6,858 nucleotides of DNA from Deltaproteobacteria bacterium RBG_16_44_11 (GTDB lineage: Bacteria; Desulfobacterota; Syntrophia; Syntrophales; Smithellaceae). Shown here in pieces: positions 1 through 6,028 of this stretch. Where the stretch lies: contig MGQN01000028.1 in NCBI GenBank assembly GCA_001797845.1, positions 5,479 to 12,336 on the forward strand. The letters are read 5' to 3'. The notes beneath the pieces are model-generated. The model did not search any database. It worked only from the letters and a program-made list of their open reading frames with translations, and had not been told where the DNA came from. The position numbers and the translations under genes are program-made. Every line of letters starts with the position of its first letter. The stretch's first letter is position 1.

Positions 1-100
1 AATTTATTATCTGTCCGTATCTTTCGTCTGAGGAACGCTTTAAGTGAGCATCGGAAATAAAAATAGCTTTCACAATTCATTCTCTTTTTTAAAATAATAT

Positions 101-115
101 ATACATGACATGTAT
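101..115. repeat. 15-bp palindrome, possible operator
   Basis: The arms ATACATG (101-107) and CATGTAT (109-115) are perfectly complementary around a single central A. It lies about 120 bp upstream of the candidate kdsD promoter. A dimeric regulator could bind such a site, but in DNA this AT-rich a chance palindrome is also plausible. No second copy was noticed in the window. Confidence 0.25.
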
Positions 116-232
116 CAGATAACTGCCTTCAAGGTCAATATGCACGTTAGCATAAATAATTATCAAAGTAATCTCGAAGAAATCCAATGATTTTAAAGCA
201 CGATCTGCCTTAAAGAAAAAAACAATTGATTC

Positions 233-261
233 TTGTTTTGTCCGGCGTTTTTTGCTATTTT
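233..261 (+). promoter_or_regulatory. Candidate σ70 promoter for kdsD
   Basis: The -35 element TTGTTT (233-238) is separated by 17 bp from the -10 element TATTTT (256-261). A TG dinucleotide at 253-254 gives an extended -10 (TGC before TATTTT). The hexamers match consensus at 3 of 6 and 4 of 6 positions. Transcription would begin near 268, leaving a leader of about 55 nt before the kdsD start. The surrounding DNA is AT-rich, which raises the chance of a false match. Confidence 0.35.
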
Positions 262-322
262 CCGACAAAGATATATTAATGAGGATAATATCAAAATTTA
301 GTTTTAAACTTAAAGGATAAAA

Positions 323-1318
323 ATGAAGAAAAAACAAAATGTAATCAAACGGGCAACAGAAGTCTTAAAAATAGAAGCGCAGAGCATTGTGCATTTGATT
401 GATAAAATCGACAGCAACTTTTCCCGGGCTGTGGATTTAATTTACAAATCCAAAGGCAGGGTTATCATTACCGGAATCGGCAAATCCGGTTTAATTGGCC
501 GAAAAATAGTCGCCACTCTGACGAGTACAGGAACACAAGCTCTCTTTTTGCATCCCGTTGAGGGCATCCACGGAGATTTAGGGATTGTCACAAAAGAAGA
601 CATCCTGCTGGCCATATCCAATAGCGGCGAAACCCGCGAGCTTATGCCGGTTATCAACTCCGTCCGTCAAATCGGCGCTACCATCATAGCCTTTACCGGT
701 GATAAATCGTCCAGCCTGGCGCGGTCAAGCAATATCGTTATCGATGTTTCCGTCGAAAAAGAAGCCTGCCCTTTCGGCCTTACTCCCACTTCCAGCTCTA
801 CTGCCACCCTGGCCATGGGCGACGCTTTGGCTATTGCTCTCATTGACAAAAGGAAATTTAAAGAAAAAGATTTTTATAAATTCCACCCCGGCGGAAGCCT
901 CGGCACGAGATTGAAAGAGCCGGTCGGAGAAGCAATGATCGTGGGAAAACAAATTCCTCTGGTATTCAGTGGAACTTCCGTGCAAAAAGCCATAAAGGAA
1001 ATAGACCGCAAAAATGTGGGATTTGTCCTGATCACCGACAAAAAAAATAGACTTCTGGGAATTTTGACGGATGGTGATGTGCGCCGCATGATTGGAAACG
1101 GCGTTTCCTTTGAAGGGAAAACTATCGATGAGATGATGACACGAAATCCCAAAACAATAGACGAAGACGCGTCGCTCGCGCAAGCCATGGAACTTATGCA
1201 AAAAAAAGAAATTACCGCGTTTGCCGTTGTCAATGGAAAAAAGATTCTCAAGGGCTATATCCATCTGCATGATATTTTAGGCCGGGGCGGCTCAGTTAAT
1301 ATTTCTCTAACATATTAG
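323..1318 (+). CDS. kdsD: Arabinose-5-phosphate isomerase (KdsD/KpsF family)
   Basis: This 331-residue cytoplasmic enzyme interconverts D-ribulose 5-phosphate and D-arabinose 5-phosphate, the first step towards Kdo, the inner-core sugar of lipopolysaccharide. An N-terminal SIS (sugar isomerase) domain spans about residues 30-190. It carries GIGKSGL with K54, HPVEGIHGDLG with H78 and H83, SNSGET with E103, EKEACPFGLTPTSSST with E147, and FHPGG with H188. These match the Lys, Glu, Glu and His positions conserved in characterised KdsD enzymes. Two CBS repeats follow (about 204-263 and 270-321), the usual regulatory tail, and the length is typical of the family. The start is supported by AAAGGA at 312-317, 5 nt before the ATG. 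It probably forms an operon with the gene at 1336, 17 nt downstream. The usual kdsC or lpt neighbours are not in view. A KpsF or GutQ paralogue is possible, but the activity would be the same. Confidence 0.95.
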   Translation: MKKKQNVIKRATEVLKIEAQSIVHLIDKIDSNFSRAVDLIYKSKGRVIITGIGKSGLIGRKIVATLTSTGTQALFLHPVEGIHGDLGIVTKEDILLAISNSGETRELMPVINSVRQIGATIIAFTGDKSSSLARSSNIVIDVSVEKEACPFGLTPTSSSTATLAMGDALAIALIDKRKFKEKDFYKFHPGGSLGTRLKEPVGEAMIVGKQIPLVFSGTSVQKAIKEIDRKNVGFVLITDKKNRLLGILTDGDVRRMIGNGVSFEGKTIDEMMTRNPKTIDEDASLAQAMELMQKKEITAFAVVNGKKILKGYIHLHDILGRGGSVNISLTY

Positions 1319-1335
1319 CCGTAGGGATAATAAAT

Positions 1336-1860
1336 ATGGCGCTGTATGAATTTGACGGTAAAAGGCCACAGGTTCCATCCAATTCTTTCGTTCATCCTAA
1401 CGCTGTCTTAATAGGCGACGTAAAAATCGGCCATGAATGTTTAATTGCCCCCGGTGTTTCTATTCGCGCGGATTTTGGACCGGTTGTCATTGGAAATCGA
1501 TCTAACGTTCAAGATACCGTCGTTATTCACGTTTTTCCTGATTCTATTGTTACTATCGGGGAAGATGTTACCATCGCCCACGGGGTTATGCTTCATGACG
1601 CGCAAATCAAATCAAGGTGTGTAATCGGCATGGGAGCCATGGTGCTTTTCAACGTTGTTTGCGAAGAAGATGTTTTTGTGGCGGCAGGCTCGGTGATACC
1701 TAAAGATATGCACATTCCCGCCGGCAAAAATATTTCGGGAAACCCGGCTGTTGTCACCCATGATGTCACTGACAAACAAAAATTGACGGCGAAAGCGGGG
1801 ATTAATTATTATCGTGATCTTTGCAAAAAGTATCTGGCCACGATGAAAGAGATAAAATGA
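1336..1860 (+). CDS. γ-class carbonic anhydrase-like hexapeptide-repeat protein (YrdA/PaaY/CaiE type)
   Basis: This 174-residue protein belongs to the trimeric left-handed β-helix family that includes γ-carbonic anhydrases and the YrdA, PaaY and CaiE proteins. Imperfect hexapeptide repeats run from about residue 24 to 135 (for example IGDVKI, IGNRSN, IGEDVT, IGMGAM), followed by a C-terminal helix. The three histidines that bind the active-site metal between subunits are present: H65 in VVIHV, and H82 and H87 in IAHGVMLHD. The structural residues R44, D46, Q59 and D60 (RAD...VQD) also match the family pattern. AGGGA at 1323-1327 lies 8 nt before the ATG. It follows kdsD by 17 nt and is probably cotranscribed with it. 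The metal site suggests reversible CO2 hydration, but many family members have no proven activity, and a PaaY-like thioesterase role is an alternative. No role in Kdo synthesis is known for the family. Confidence 0.85.
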   Translation: MALYEFDGKRPQVPSNSFVHPNAVLIGDVKIGHECLIAPGVSIRADFGPVVIGNRSNVQDTVVIHVFPDSIVTIGEDVTIAHGVMLHDAQIKSRCVIGMGAMVLFNVVCEEDVFVAAGSVIPKDMHIPAGKNISGNPAVVTHDVTDKQKLTAKAGINYYRDLCKKYLATMKEIK

Positions 1861-1871
1861 TTAAAAAAATG

Positions 1872-1903
1872 AAAAGGGTTTATGGTCGACCATAAACCCT
1901 TTT
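1872..1903. terminator. Bidirectional Rho-independent terminator
   Basis: A perfect 32-bp palindrome forms a 14-bp stem (arm AAAAGGGTTTATGG at 1872-1885) with a TCGA loop at 1886-1889. It begins 11 nt after the stop of the carbonic anhydrase-like gene and ends 8 nt before the 3' end of the tRNA gene. On the + strand the stem ends in TTTT. On the - strand it is followed by TTTTCATTTTTTTAA, a much stronger U-tract. It therefore probably terminates both converging transcripts and is best suited to the tRNA. Confidence 0.88.
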
Positions 1904-1911
1904 ATGTTCTA

Positions 1912-1986
1912 TGGTAGGCGGTGCTGGGATTGAACCAGCGACTTCTACCGTGTGAAGGTAGCACTCTCCCGCTGAGTTAACCGCCC
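1912..1986 (-). tRNA. tRNA-Val, anticodon CAC
   Basis: The - strand folds into a complete 75-nt cloverleaf with an encoded 3' CCA (1912-1914). The acceptor arm is GGGCGGT with ACCGCCT, the D stem is ACTC/GAGT, the anticodon stem is CTACC/GGTAG around the loop TTCACAC, and the T stem is GCTGG/CCAGC around TTCAATC. The anticodon CAC (1952-1954) reads the valine codon GTG. All stems pair fully apart from a G1·U72 wobble at the end of the acceptor arm. A promoter just upstream and a strong terminator just downstream suggest it is transcribed alone. Confidence 0.96.
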
Positions 1987-1997
1987 AAGTGTCGTTT

Positions 1998-2026
1998 GCT
2001 ATAACTTAAAGCACCAATCATTTCAA
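1998..2026 (-). promoter_or_regulatory. σ70-type promoter of tRNA-Val
   Basis: On the - strand TTGAAA (2021-2026, 5 of 6 matches to the -35 consensus) is followed after exactly 17 bp by TATAGC (1998-2003, 4 of 6 matches to the -10 consensus). Transcription would start about 4 nt ahead of the mature tRNA 5' end at 1986, the placement expected for a single tRNA gene with a short 5' leader. Confidence 0.65.
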
Positions 2027-2125
2027 GCAAAATAGTCCTTTCGTAGTATACCTGAAAAGATCTGATTTTGGATAGCTGAAAGAGAGTTAGTTTAATGGGA
2101 AAATAATGAAATACTTTTCGTCGCC

Positions 2126-2168
2126 GACTCCTCCGTTATCCCGCAATATTAGGGATAACGGAGGAGTC
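2126..2168. repeat. Inverted repeat with 17-bp perfect arms (stem-loop)
   Basis: GACTCCTCCGTTATCCC (2126-2142) is exactly complementary to 2152-2168, with a 9-nt loop (GCAATATTA). On the - strand it lies 41 nt beyond the thiolase stop codon, where a terminator or a 3'-end-stabilising hairpin would be expected. No U-tract follows on either strand, so it is not a standard Rho-independent terminator. It could be the processed 3' end of the β-oxidation mRNA or a copy of a dispersed palindromic repeat. Confidence 0.75.
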
Positions 2169-2209
2169 AAACGATGTTTTAGCTTGACGCTAGAAGGGAC
2201 ATTTTTTAA

Positions 2210-3397
2210 TTACAGCATTTCATATATGCCGGCCGCTCCCATCCCGCCGCCGATACACATGCTGACCATACAACGCTTGGCGTTCCGACGCTTTGCTTCA
2301 TGTAATATCTGCGCCGTCAACTTGGCTCCGGTGCATCCCAAAGGATGTCCCAAAGCAATTGCACCGCCATTAGGATTGATATCACCTTTCCAATATCTTT
2401 CTTCAATACCAAGCTTACGGCAACTATAAATAGCCTGCGAAGCGAAAGCTTCATTGATTTCAAAAAGGTCGATATCATTGGTCGTCAGTCCGGCCATTTT
2501 TAATACTTTTGGTATGGCTACCGACGGGCCGATACCCATCTCTTCCGGTTTACATCCGGCTACGGCATAATAAGTCAATTTAGCTATGGGCTTTAATCCA
2601 AGCTCCTGGGCCTTATCCGCGCTCATCACCATTGAGAAAGCGGCACCGTCCGTCATCTGCGAAGAATTCCCGGCAGTAGATGATCCTCCCGCTCTGAAGG
2701 GCGATCTCAATTTGGCCATATCTTCCAATTTTGCCGGCCATCTCACGCCATCGTCCATATCGAACACAACTGCTTCTCTGATTCGCTTGCCGTTTTTCAC
2801 TTTGTACTTATAGGCCTTAATGGGAATGATTTCGTCTTTGAATTTTCCCGCTTGAATCGCCTCGTATGCCCGGCGGTTGCTCTCCAAACCGAATTTATCC
2901 ATATCTTCCCTGGAAATATTGTAGTTGGCGGCAACATTTTCCGCGGTTATTCCCATGGAAACGTAAGGATAAGGTTTATCCCAGGGATAGTCCGGCATCG
3001 GCCGCTGCGCAGCTCCACCCATAGGAATATGAGACATCGTCTCGCAGCCGCCGGCAATGATAACATCCGACCAGCCGGCGCGAATTTTTGCCGTGGCGTC
3101 GGCGATGGCCTGCAATCCTGCTGAACAGAAACGATTGACGGTCATACCGCTGGTGCTTTCGGACAGTCCTGCTCCCAGCGCAATAACTTTGCCTAAATTC
3201 ATTCCTGTTTCGTGTTCCGGAAAGGCACATCCCACAATCAGATCATCTATGTCTTCGAGTTTCACTTGCGGCACTCTGGCCAGCAAGCCTTTAACCACCT
3301 GAATTCCATATTCGTCAGCCCGGGTAGAGGCCAGACCTCCCCTTTTAGCACGTCCTCCGGGACTTCTTACGGCTTCTACAATTACAGCGTCACGCAT
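2210..3397 (-). CDS. fadA: 3-ketoacyl-CoA thiolase / acetyl-CoA C-acyltransferase
   Basis: This 395-residue thiolase cleaves 3-ketoacyl-CoA with CoA to give acetyl-CoA and a shortened acyl-CoA, the last step of β-oxidation. The acyl-accepting cysteine is C91 in NRFCSAGLQA. N316 lies in INEAFASQ, H351 in GGAIALGHPLGCTGA, and the proton-donating C381 in CIGGGMGAAG. All are intact and in family positions, and the length is normal. An in-frame ATG 12 codons upstream would add a basic, non-conserved leader. I chose the ATG at 3395-3397 because AAGGAGG (3404-3410) sits 6 nt before it and the family consensus (DAVIVEAVRSPGG) begins there. The gene lies 99 nt after the fused dehydrogenase/hydratase gene and is probably in the same operon, which supports a degradative thiolase over a biosynthetic acetoacetyl-CoA thiolase. 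Chain-length preference cannot be read from the sequence. Confidence 0.93.
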   Translation of the reverse strand: MRDAVIVEAVRSPGGRAKRGGLASTRADEYGIQVVKGLLARVPQVKLEDIDDLIVGCAFPEHETGMNLGKVIALGAGLSESTSGMTVNRFCSAGLQAIADATAKIRAGWSDVIIAGGCETMSHIPMGGAAQRPMPDYPWDKPYPYVSMGITAENVAANYNISREDMDKFGLESNRRAYEAIQAGKFKDEIIPIKAYKYKVKNGKRIREAVVFDMDDGVRWPAKLEDMAKLRSPFRAGGSSTAGNSSQMTDGAAFSMVMSADKAQELGLKPIAKLTYYAVAGCKPEEMGIGPSVAIPKVLKMAGLTTNDIDLFEINEAFASQAIYSCRKLGIEERYWKGDINPNGGAIALGHPLGCTGAKLTAQILHEAKRRNAKRCMVSMCIGGGMGAAGIYEML

Positions 3398-3450
3398 GAT
3401 TTTCCTCCTTAAAATATGTCGTCTTGTGATCATTTTTATGCTTCTATAAG

Positions 3451-3479
3451 GGCGGTCAACCTATAAACAGCTGACCGCC
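3451..3479. other. Intercistronic hairpin between fadN-like and thiolase genes
   Basis: GGCGGTCA (3451-3458) and TGACCGCC (3472-3479) form an 8-bp GC-rich stem with a 13-nt loop. It lies 17 nt beyond the fadN-like stop on the - strand. No U-run follows, so full termination is unlikely; mRNA processing or stabilisation of the upstream message is more plausible. Confidence 0.55.
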
Positions 3480-3496
3480 AATAATTCAAACATCCC

Positions 3497-5914
3497 CTAA
3501 TTACGCAGCGGTTTGCCCGTGTTAAGCATGTGAATTATTCTTTCCAGGGTTTTAGCTTCGCCCAGAAGACTTATAAACGCTTCTCTTTCCAGATCAAGAA
3601 TCTCCTGCTCGGATACCCACGTGCCTTCGGGGCAATCGCCGCCGGAAATGATATAAGCGACTTTCCTCGAAACATGCACATCATAATCGGATACGAAATT
3701 TCCCTTGCGCATGCCATAAAGCGCGGCGTCAATCATGCCGCGGAAATTTTCACCCATGACGGGAATCATTGCCGGTCTGGGTTTTTTATAGAATCCGGCC
3801 AGACCCAAGACCACCTGTTTGGCATCCCAGATATGCTGATCCCGGCTCAAACTGATTGAGTCCGTTTTGCGAATATAACCCAACTCCATACCCTCGGCGG
3901 CACTTGTGGATACCTTGGCCATGGCGATATTCTGGAAAACTTTGGCATAGATTTGCTGGAGATTCATACCGTCTTCAACTGCTCCGTCGGGAATGCCTTC
4001 CGTGCAGCGAACCATCAATTCCTTGACGCCGCCACCCGCGGGAATAAGGCCGACGCCCACTTCCACCAGGCCGATGTAGGTCTCACCGTGGGGCTGACAT
4101 CTGGCGCCGTGAATGGCCATTTCACATCCGCCGCCCAATGCCATTCCGGCAGGCGCGGTAACGACCGGTTTCGACAAATATTTCATCTTCATGTTCGCAT
4201 TCTGCAGCGCCTCGACAGCCTTTCCCAGGAGATCCCATTGTTTTTTCTGTGCGGCATCGAGAGCAAGGAAAATATTGGCCCCCACCGAGAAATTCGTGGC
4301 GTGGTTGGCCACAACCATGCCGACGAAATCTTTTTCCACAATGTCACAGCTCTCGTTGAGCATGGCAGTGAGATCTTCTTCGATGGCATTCATCTTGGTA
4401 TGAAATTCGAGACAGACGACACCATCACCAATATCCACCAGCGTTGCGGCGGAATTGTTTTTCACAATCTTTTTGCGCTCTTTTAAAGAAGGAAGCAGAA
4501 TAATCTTTGGATTGTCTTCCAGTTTGACATAACCTTTTTTGGCGAAGTCATAGTAATAGGTTCCGTCTTTCTTTTTTACATAGAAAGATTTATGCTTCGT
4601 TTTGAGCATATCCTCGACTTTTTTGGGAACCTTGAGCTTCAATTTTTTCATGACTTCTACAGCTTCTTTGACGCCCACAGCATCCCATGTTTCAAAGGGA
4701 CCAAGCTGATGATTGTAACCCCATTTCATGGCGTTATCGATGCCGACGATTGTGTTGCTGATTTCCGGAACACGATTGGCGGCATAGATAAAATTCCTAC
4801 AAAGGTATTCGCGCGCGACTTCCGCAGCCACATCCGTGCCGTTGAACAATACTTTGAGTTTATCGGCAAAGCCGCCTGCCGTCTTTTTCGCTGCATCTAT
4901 GGATTCAAAGTTTGGTTTGGTCGGGACAACATATTCCATCGTCTTGTAATCGAGAACCAGTTTTAACTTTTTCCCTTTTTCATCCTTGGTTCTTTTATAG
5001 TAGCCCTGGCCGGTCTTATTGCCGAGCCACTTATTTTCTATCATTTTCAGGGTAATTTCATTTGGCTTGAAATATTCCCGCATTTCGTCATCCGGCACGG
5101 CGTCATAAAGGTTTTTGCTGACATGATAGCCGGTATCCAGACCAACCAAGTCTATTGTACCGAAAACAGCGGAACCAGGTCTTCCTAAAGGTTTGCTGAT
5201 AATGGCATCTAGTTCCTCAATTTTAAGCCCTTTGCTGAAAATCACATGGGCGGCGTTGGACATATCGAAACTGCCGATACGATTGCCGATAAAGTTCGGT
5301 CTGTCTTTACAAATAACAACTCCCTTGCCTAAAACGCTTTCGGAAAACTTTACCATAAAATCAACAACAGCTTTTTTTGTTTTTTCACCGGGGATAATTT
5401 CCAGAAGTTTCATATAGCGTGGCGGATTAAAAAAATGCATTCCTAAAAAGCGTTCTCTTAATTTCGGGCCAAACTTTGCGGATATATCCTTGATGGGAAT
5501 TCCCGATGTATTTGTGGTCACAATACAGTTATCTTTGACAATTTTTTCTACTTTCGCAAAAAGATCCTGCTTGATTTTTAAATTTTCAATAACGACTTCG
5601 ATAACCAGATCAACATCGGCAAGCCAATTTAAATTATCTTCAAAATTTCCGGTTTTGATCATAGAGGCGTTTTTTTTGGTAAAAAACGCCGAAGGTTTTG
5701 ACTTAAGCGCTCCAGCCAATCCGTTTTCGGCAAACCGATTACGCCAGGCCGGACTTTTTTCGGTGAGCCCTTTTTTCTTATCTGCTTCCGTCAACTCGAA
5801 AGGAATGATATCCAAAAGACAACATTCTATACCGGCATTGGTTAAATGAGCGGCAATGGTCGCGCCCATAACTCCCGCCCCTAAAACACCAACTTTTTTA
5901 ATCTCATATGACAT
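3497..5914 (-). CDS. fadN: Fused 3-hydroxyacyl-CoA dehydrogenase / enoyl-CoA hydratase (FadN-like)
   Basis: This 805-residue bifunctional enzyme would hydrate trans-2-enoyl-CoA and oxidise the resulting L-3-hydroxyacyl-CoA with NAD+. The NAD-binding Rossmann domain comes first, with GVLGAGVMG at residues 9-17. The dehydrogenase residues S137 (NTSG), H160 (GMHFFNPP), E172 and N211 (NFIGNR) follow. A second C-terminal dehydrogenase domain covers about 363-425 (GIDNAMKWGYNHQLGPFETWDAVGV). After a lysine-rich linker, the crotonase domain begins near 490. It holds GANI (545-548), ALGGGCE with E598, and LVEVG with E618; the 20-residue gap between these two glutamates equals that of the catalytic pair in rat enoyl-CoA hydratase. 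Dehydrogenase-before-hydratase is the Bacillus FadN order, opposite to E. coli FadB, and the length is close to FadN. AAGGAGG (5921-5927) lies 6 nt before the ATG. The neighbours supply the other two steps of the cycle. Both active sites look intact. Confidence 0.93.
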   Translation of the reverse strand: MSYEIKKVGVLGAGVMGATIAAHLTNAGIECCLLDIIPFELTEADKKKGLTEKSPAWRNRFAENGLAGALKSKPSAFFTKKNASMIKTGNFEDNLNWLADVDLVIEVVIENLKIKQDLFAKVEKIVKDNCIVTTNTSGIPIKDISAKFGPKLRERFLGMHFFNPPRYMKLLEIIPGEKTKKAVVDFMVKFSESVLGKGVVICKDRPNFIGNRIGSFDMSNAAHVIFSKGLKIEELDAIISKPLGRPGSAVFGTIDLVGLDTGYHVSKNLYDAVPDDEMREYFKPNEITLKMIENKWLGNKTGQGYYKRTKDEKGKKLKLVLDYKTMEYVVPTKPNFESIDAAKKTAGGFADKLKVLFNGTDVAAEVAREYLCRNFIYAANRVPEISNTIVGIDNAMKWGYNHQLGPFETWDAVGVKEAVEVMKKLKLKVPKKVEDMLKTKHKSFYVKKKDGTYYYDFAKKGYVKLEDNPKIILLPSLKERKKIVKNNSAATLVDIGDGVVCLEFHTKMNAIEEDLTAMLNESCDIVEKDFVGMVVANHATNFSVGANIFLALDAAQKKQWDLLGKAVEALQNANMKMKYLSKPVVTAPAGMALGGGCEMAIHGARCQPHGETYIGLVEVGVGLIPAGGGVKELMVRCTEGIPDGAVEDGMNLQQIYAKVFQNIAMAKVSTSAAEGMELGYIRKTDSISLSRDQHIWDAKQVVLGLAGFYKKPRPAMIPVMGENFRGMIDAALYGMRKGNFVSDYDVHVSRKVAYIISGGDCPEGTWVSEQEILDLEREAFISLLGEAKTLERIIHMLNTGKPLRN

Positions 5915-5944
5915 GATCTTCCTCCTTCGCCTTTACTAAAATAA

Positions 5945-5966
5945 CCGTCGTCAGTTTAATGGACGG
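5945..5966. other. Small stem-loop ahead of the fadN-like gene
   Basis: CCGTC (5945-5949) pairs with GACGG (5962-5966) across a 12-nt loop, and flanking TAA/TTA bases can extend the stem past a one-base bulge. On the - strand it is followed by TTATTTTAG and then by the ribosome binding site. It might be a weak attenuator or processing site in the leader, but a stem this short could arise by chance. Confidence 0.25.
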
Positions 5967-5993
5967 CTTATAGATGGTGGTTTTAAAATGTTT

Positions 5994-6019
5994 GAGGCCA
6001 TGCGCTCGCGCATGGCCTC
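5994..6019. other. Intercistronic hairpin after the acyl-CoA dehydrogenase gene
   Basis: GAGGCCATGCG (5994-6004) and its exact complement (6009-6019) form an 11-bp stem with a 4-nt loop. It begins 9 nt after the stop codon of the acyl-CoA dehydrogenase on the - strand. Only scattered A and T follow (AAACATTTTAAAA), so it is at most a leaky terminator; stabilisation of the upstream mRNA is an alternative. Confidence 0.65.
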
Positions 6020-6028
6020 TCATCTAAA

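Larger units (their letters stand above)
1..322. other. AT-rich intergenic region upstream of kdsD
   Basis: No convincing gene is visible here. On the + strand the frame starting at base 1 stays open for 19 codons and stops with TAA at 58-60, so it could be the last few codons of a gene entering from the left. A second frame is open to TGA at 45-47. Neither stretch is long enough to recognise. From 61 to 300 the G+C content is 28% by direct count, far below the coding regions. A weak - strand reading frame across 89-337 would begin with TTG inside kdsD and encodes a low-complexity sequence, so it is not called. The region probably holds the kdsD promoter and perhaps an operator. Confidence 0.6.
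1987..2209. other. Gene-free gap between tRNA-Val and the thiolase gene
   Basis: This stretch contains the tRNA promoter at its left end and the large inverted repeat at 2126-2168. I see no coding sequence: a + strand frame starting at 2106 runs straight into the antisense of the thiolase gene and is a shadow. The part from 2027 to 2125 shows no recognisable element. Confidence 0.6.

Noticed and set aside
89..337. 82-codon open frame on the - strand upstream of kdsD
   Set aside because: It would start with TTG inside kdsD, consists of low-complexity residues typical of AT-rich DNA, and resembles no family I know.
725..1270. 181-codon open frame on the - strand inside kdsD
   Set aside because: It is fully antisense to a gene with a clear family match and intact active site, has no recognisable domain, and has no support of its own.
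1912..2168. tRNA-Val plus nearby inverted repeat as an integration site of a mobile element
   Set aside because: No integrase, no duplicated tRNA 3' end and no foreign gene content is visible on either side.
2106..2429. 107-codon + strand open frame covering the inverted repeat and thiolase 3' end
   Set aside because: Most of it is antisense to conserved thiolase codons, and its start lies just before the palindrome with no ribosome binding site.
3398..3433. Twelve-codon N-terminal extension of the thiolase
   Set aside because: The extension is basic and not conserved, and it contains the strong AAGGAGG that correctly positions the downstream ATG at 3397.
3460..3489. Possible internal promoter before the thiolase on the - strand (TTGAAT, 18 bp, TATAGG)
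   Set aside because: Each hexamer matches consensus at only 4 of 6 positions, and the site overlaps the intercistronic hairpin, so chance is the simpler explanation without a mapped start.
3953..4486. 177-codon open frame on the + strand within the fadN-like gene
   Set aside because: It is an antisense shadow of the enoyl-CoA hydratase half, which has conserved catalytic residues in the other frame.
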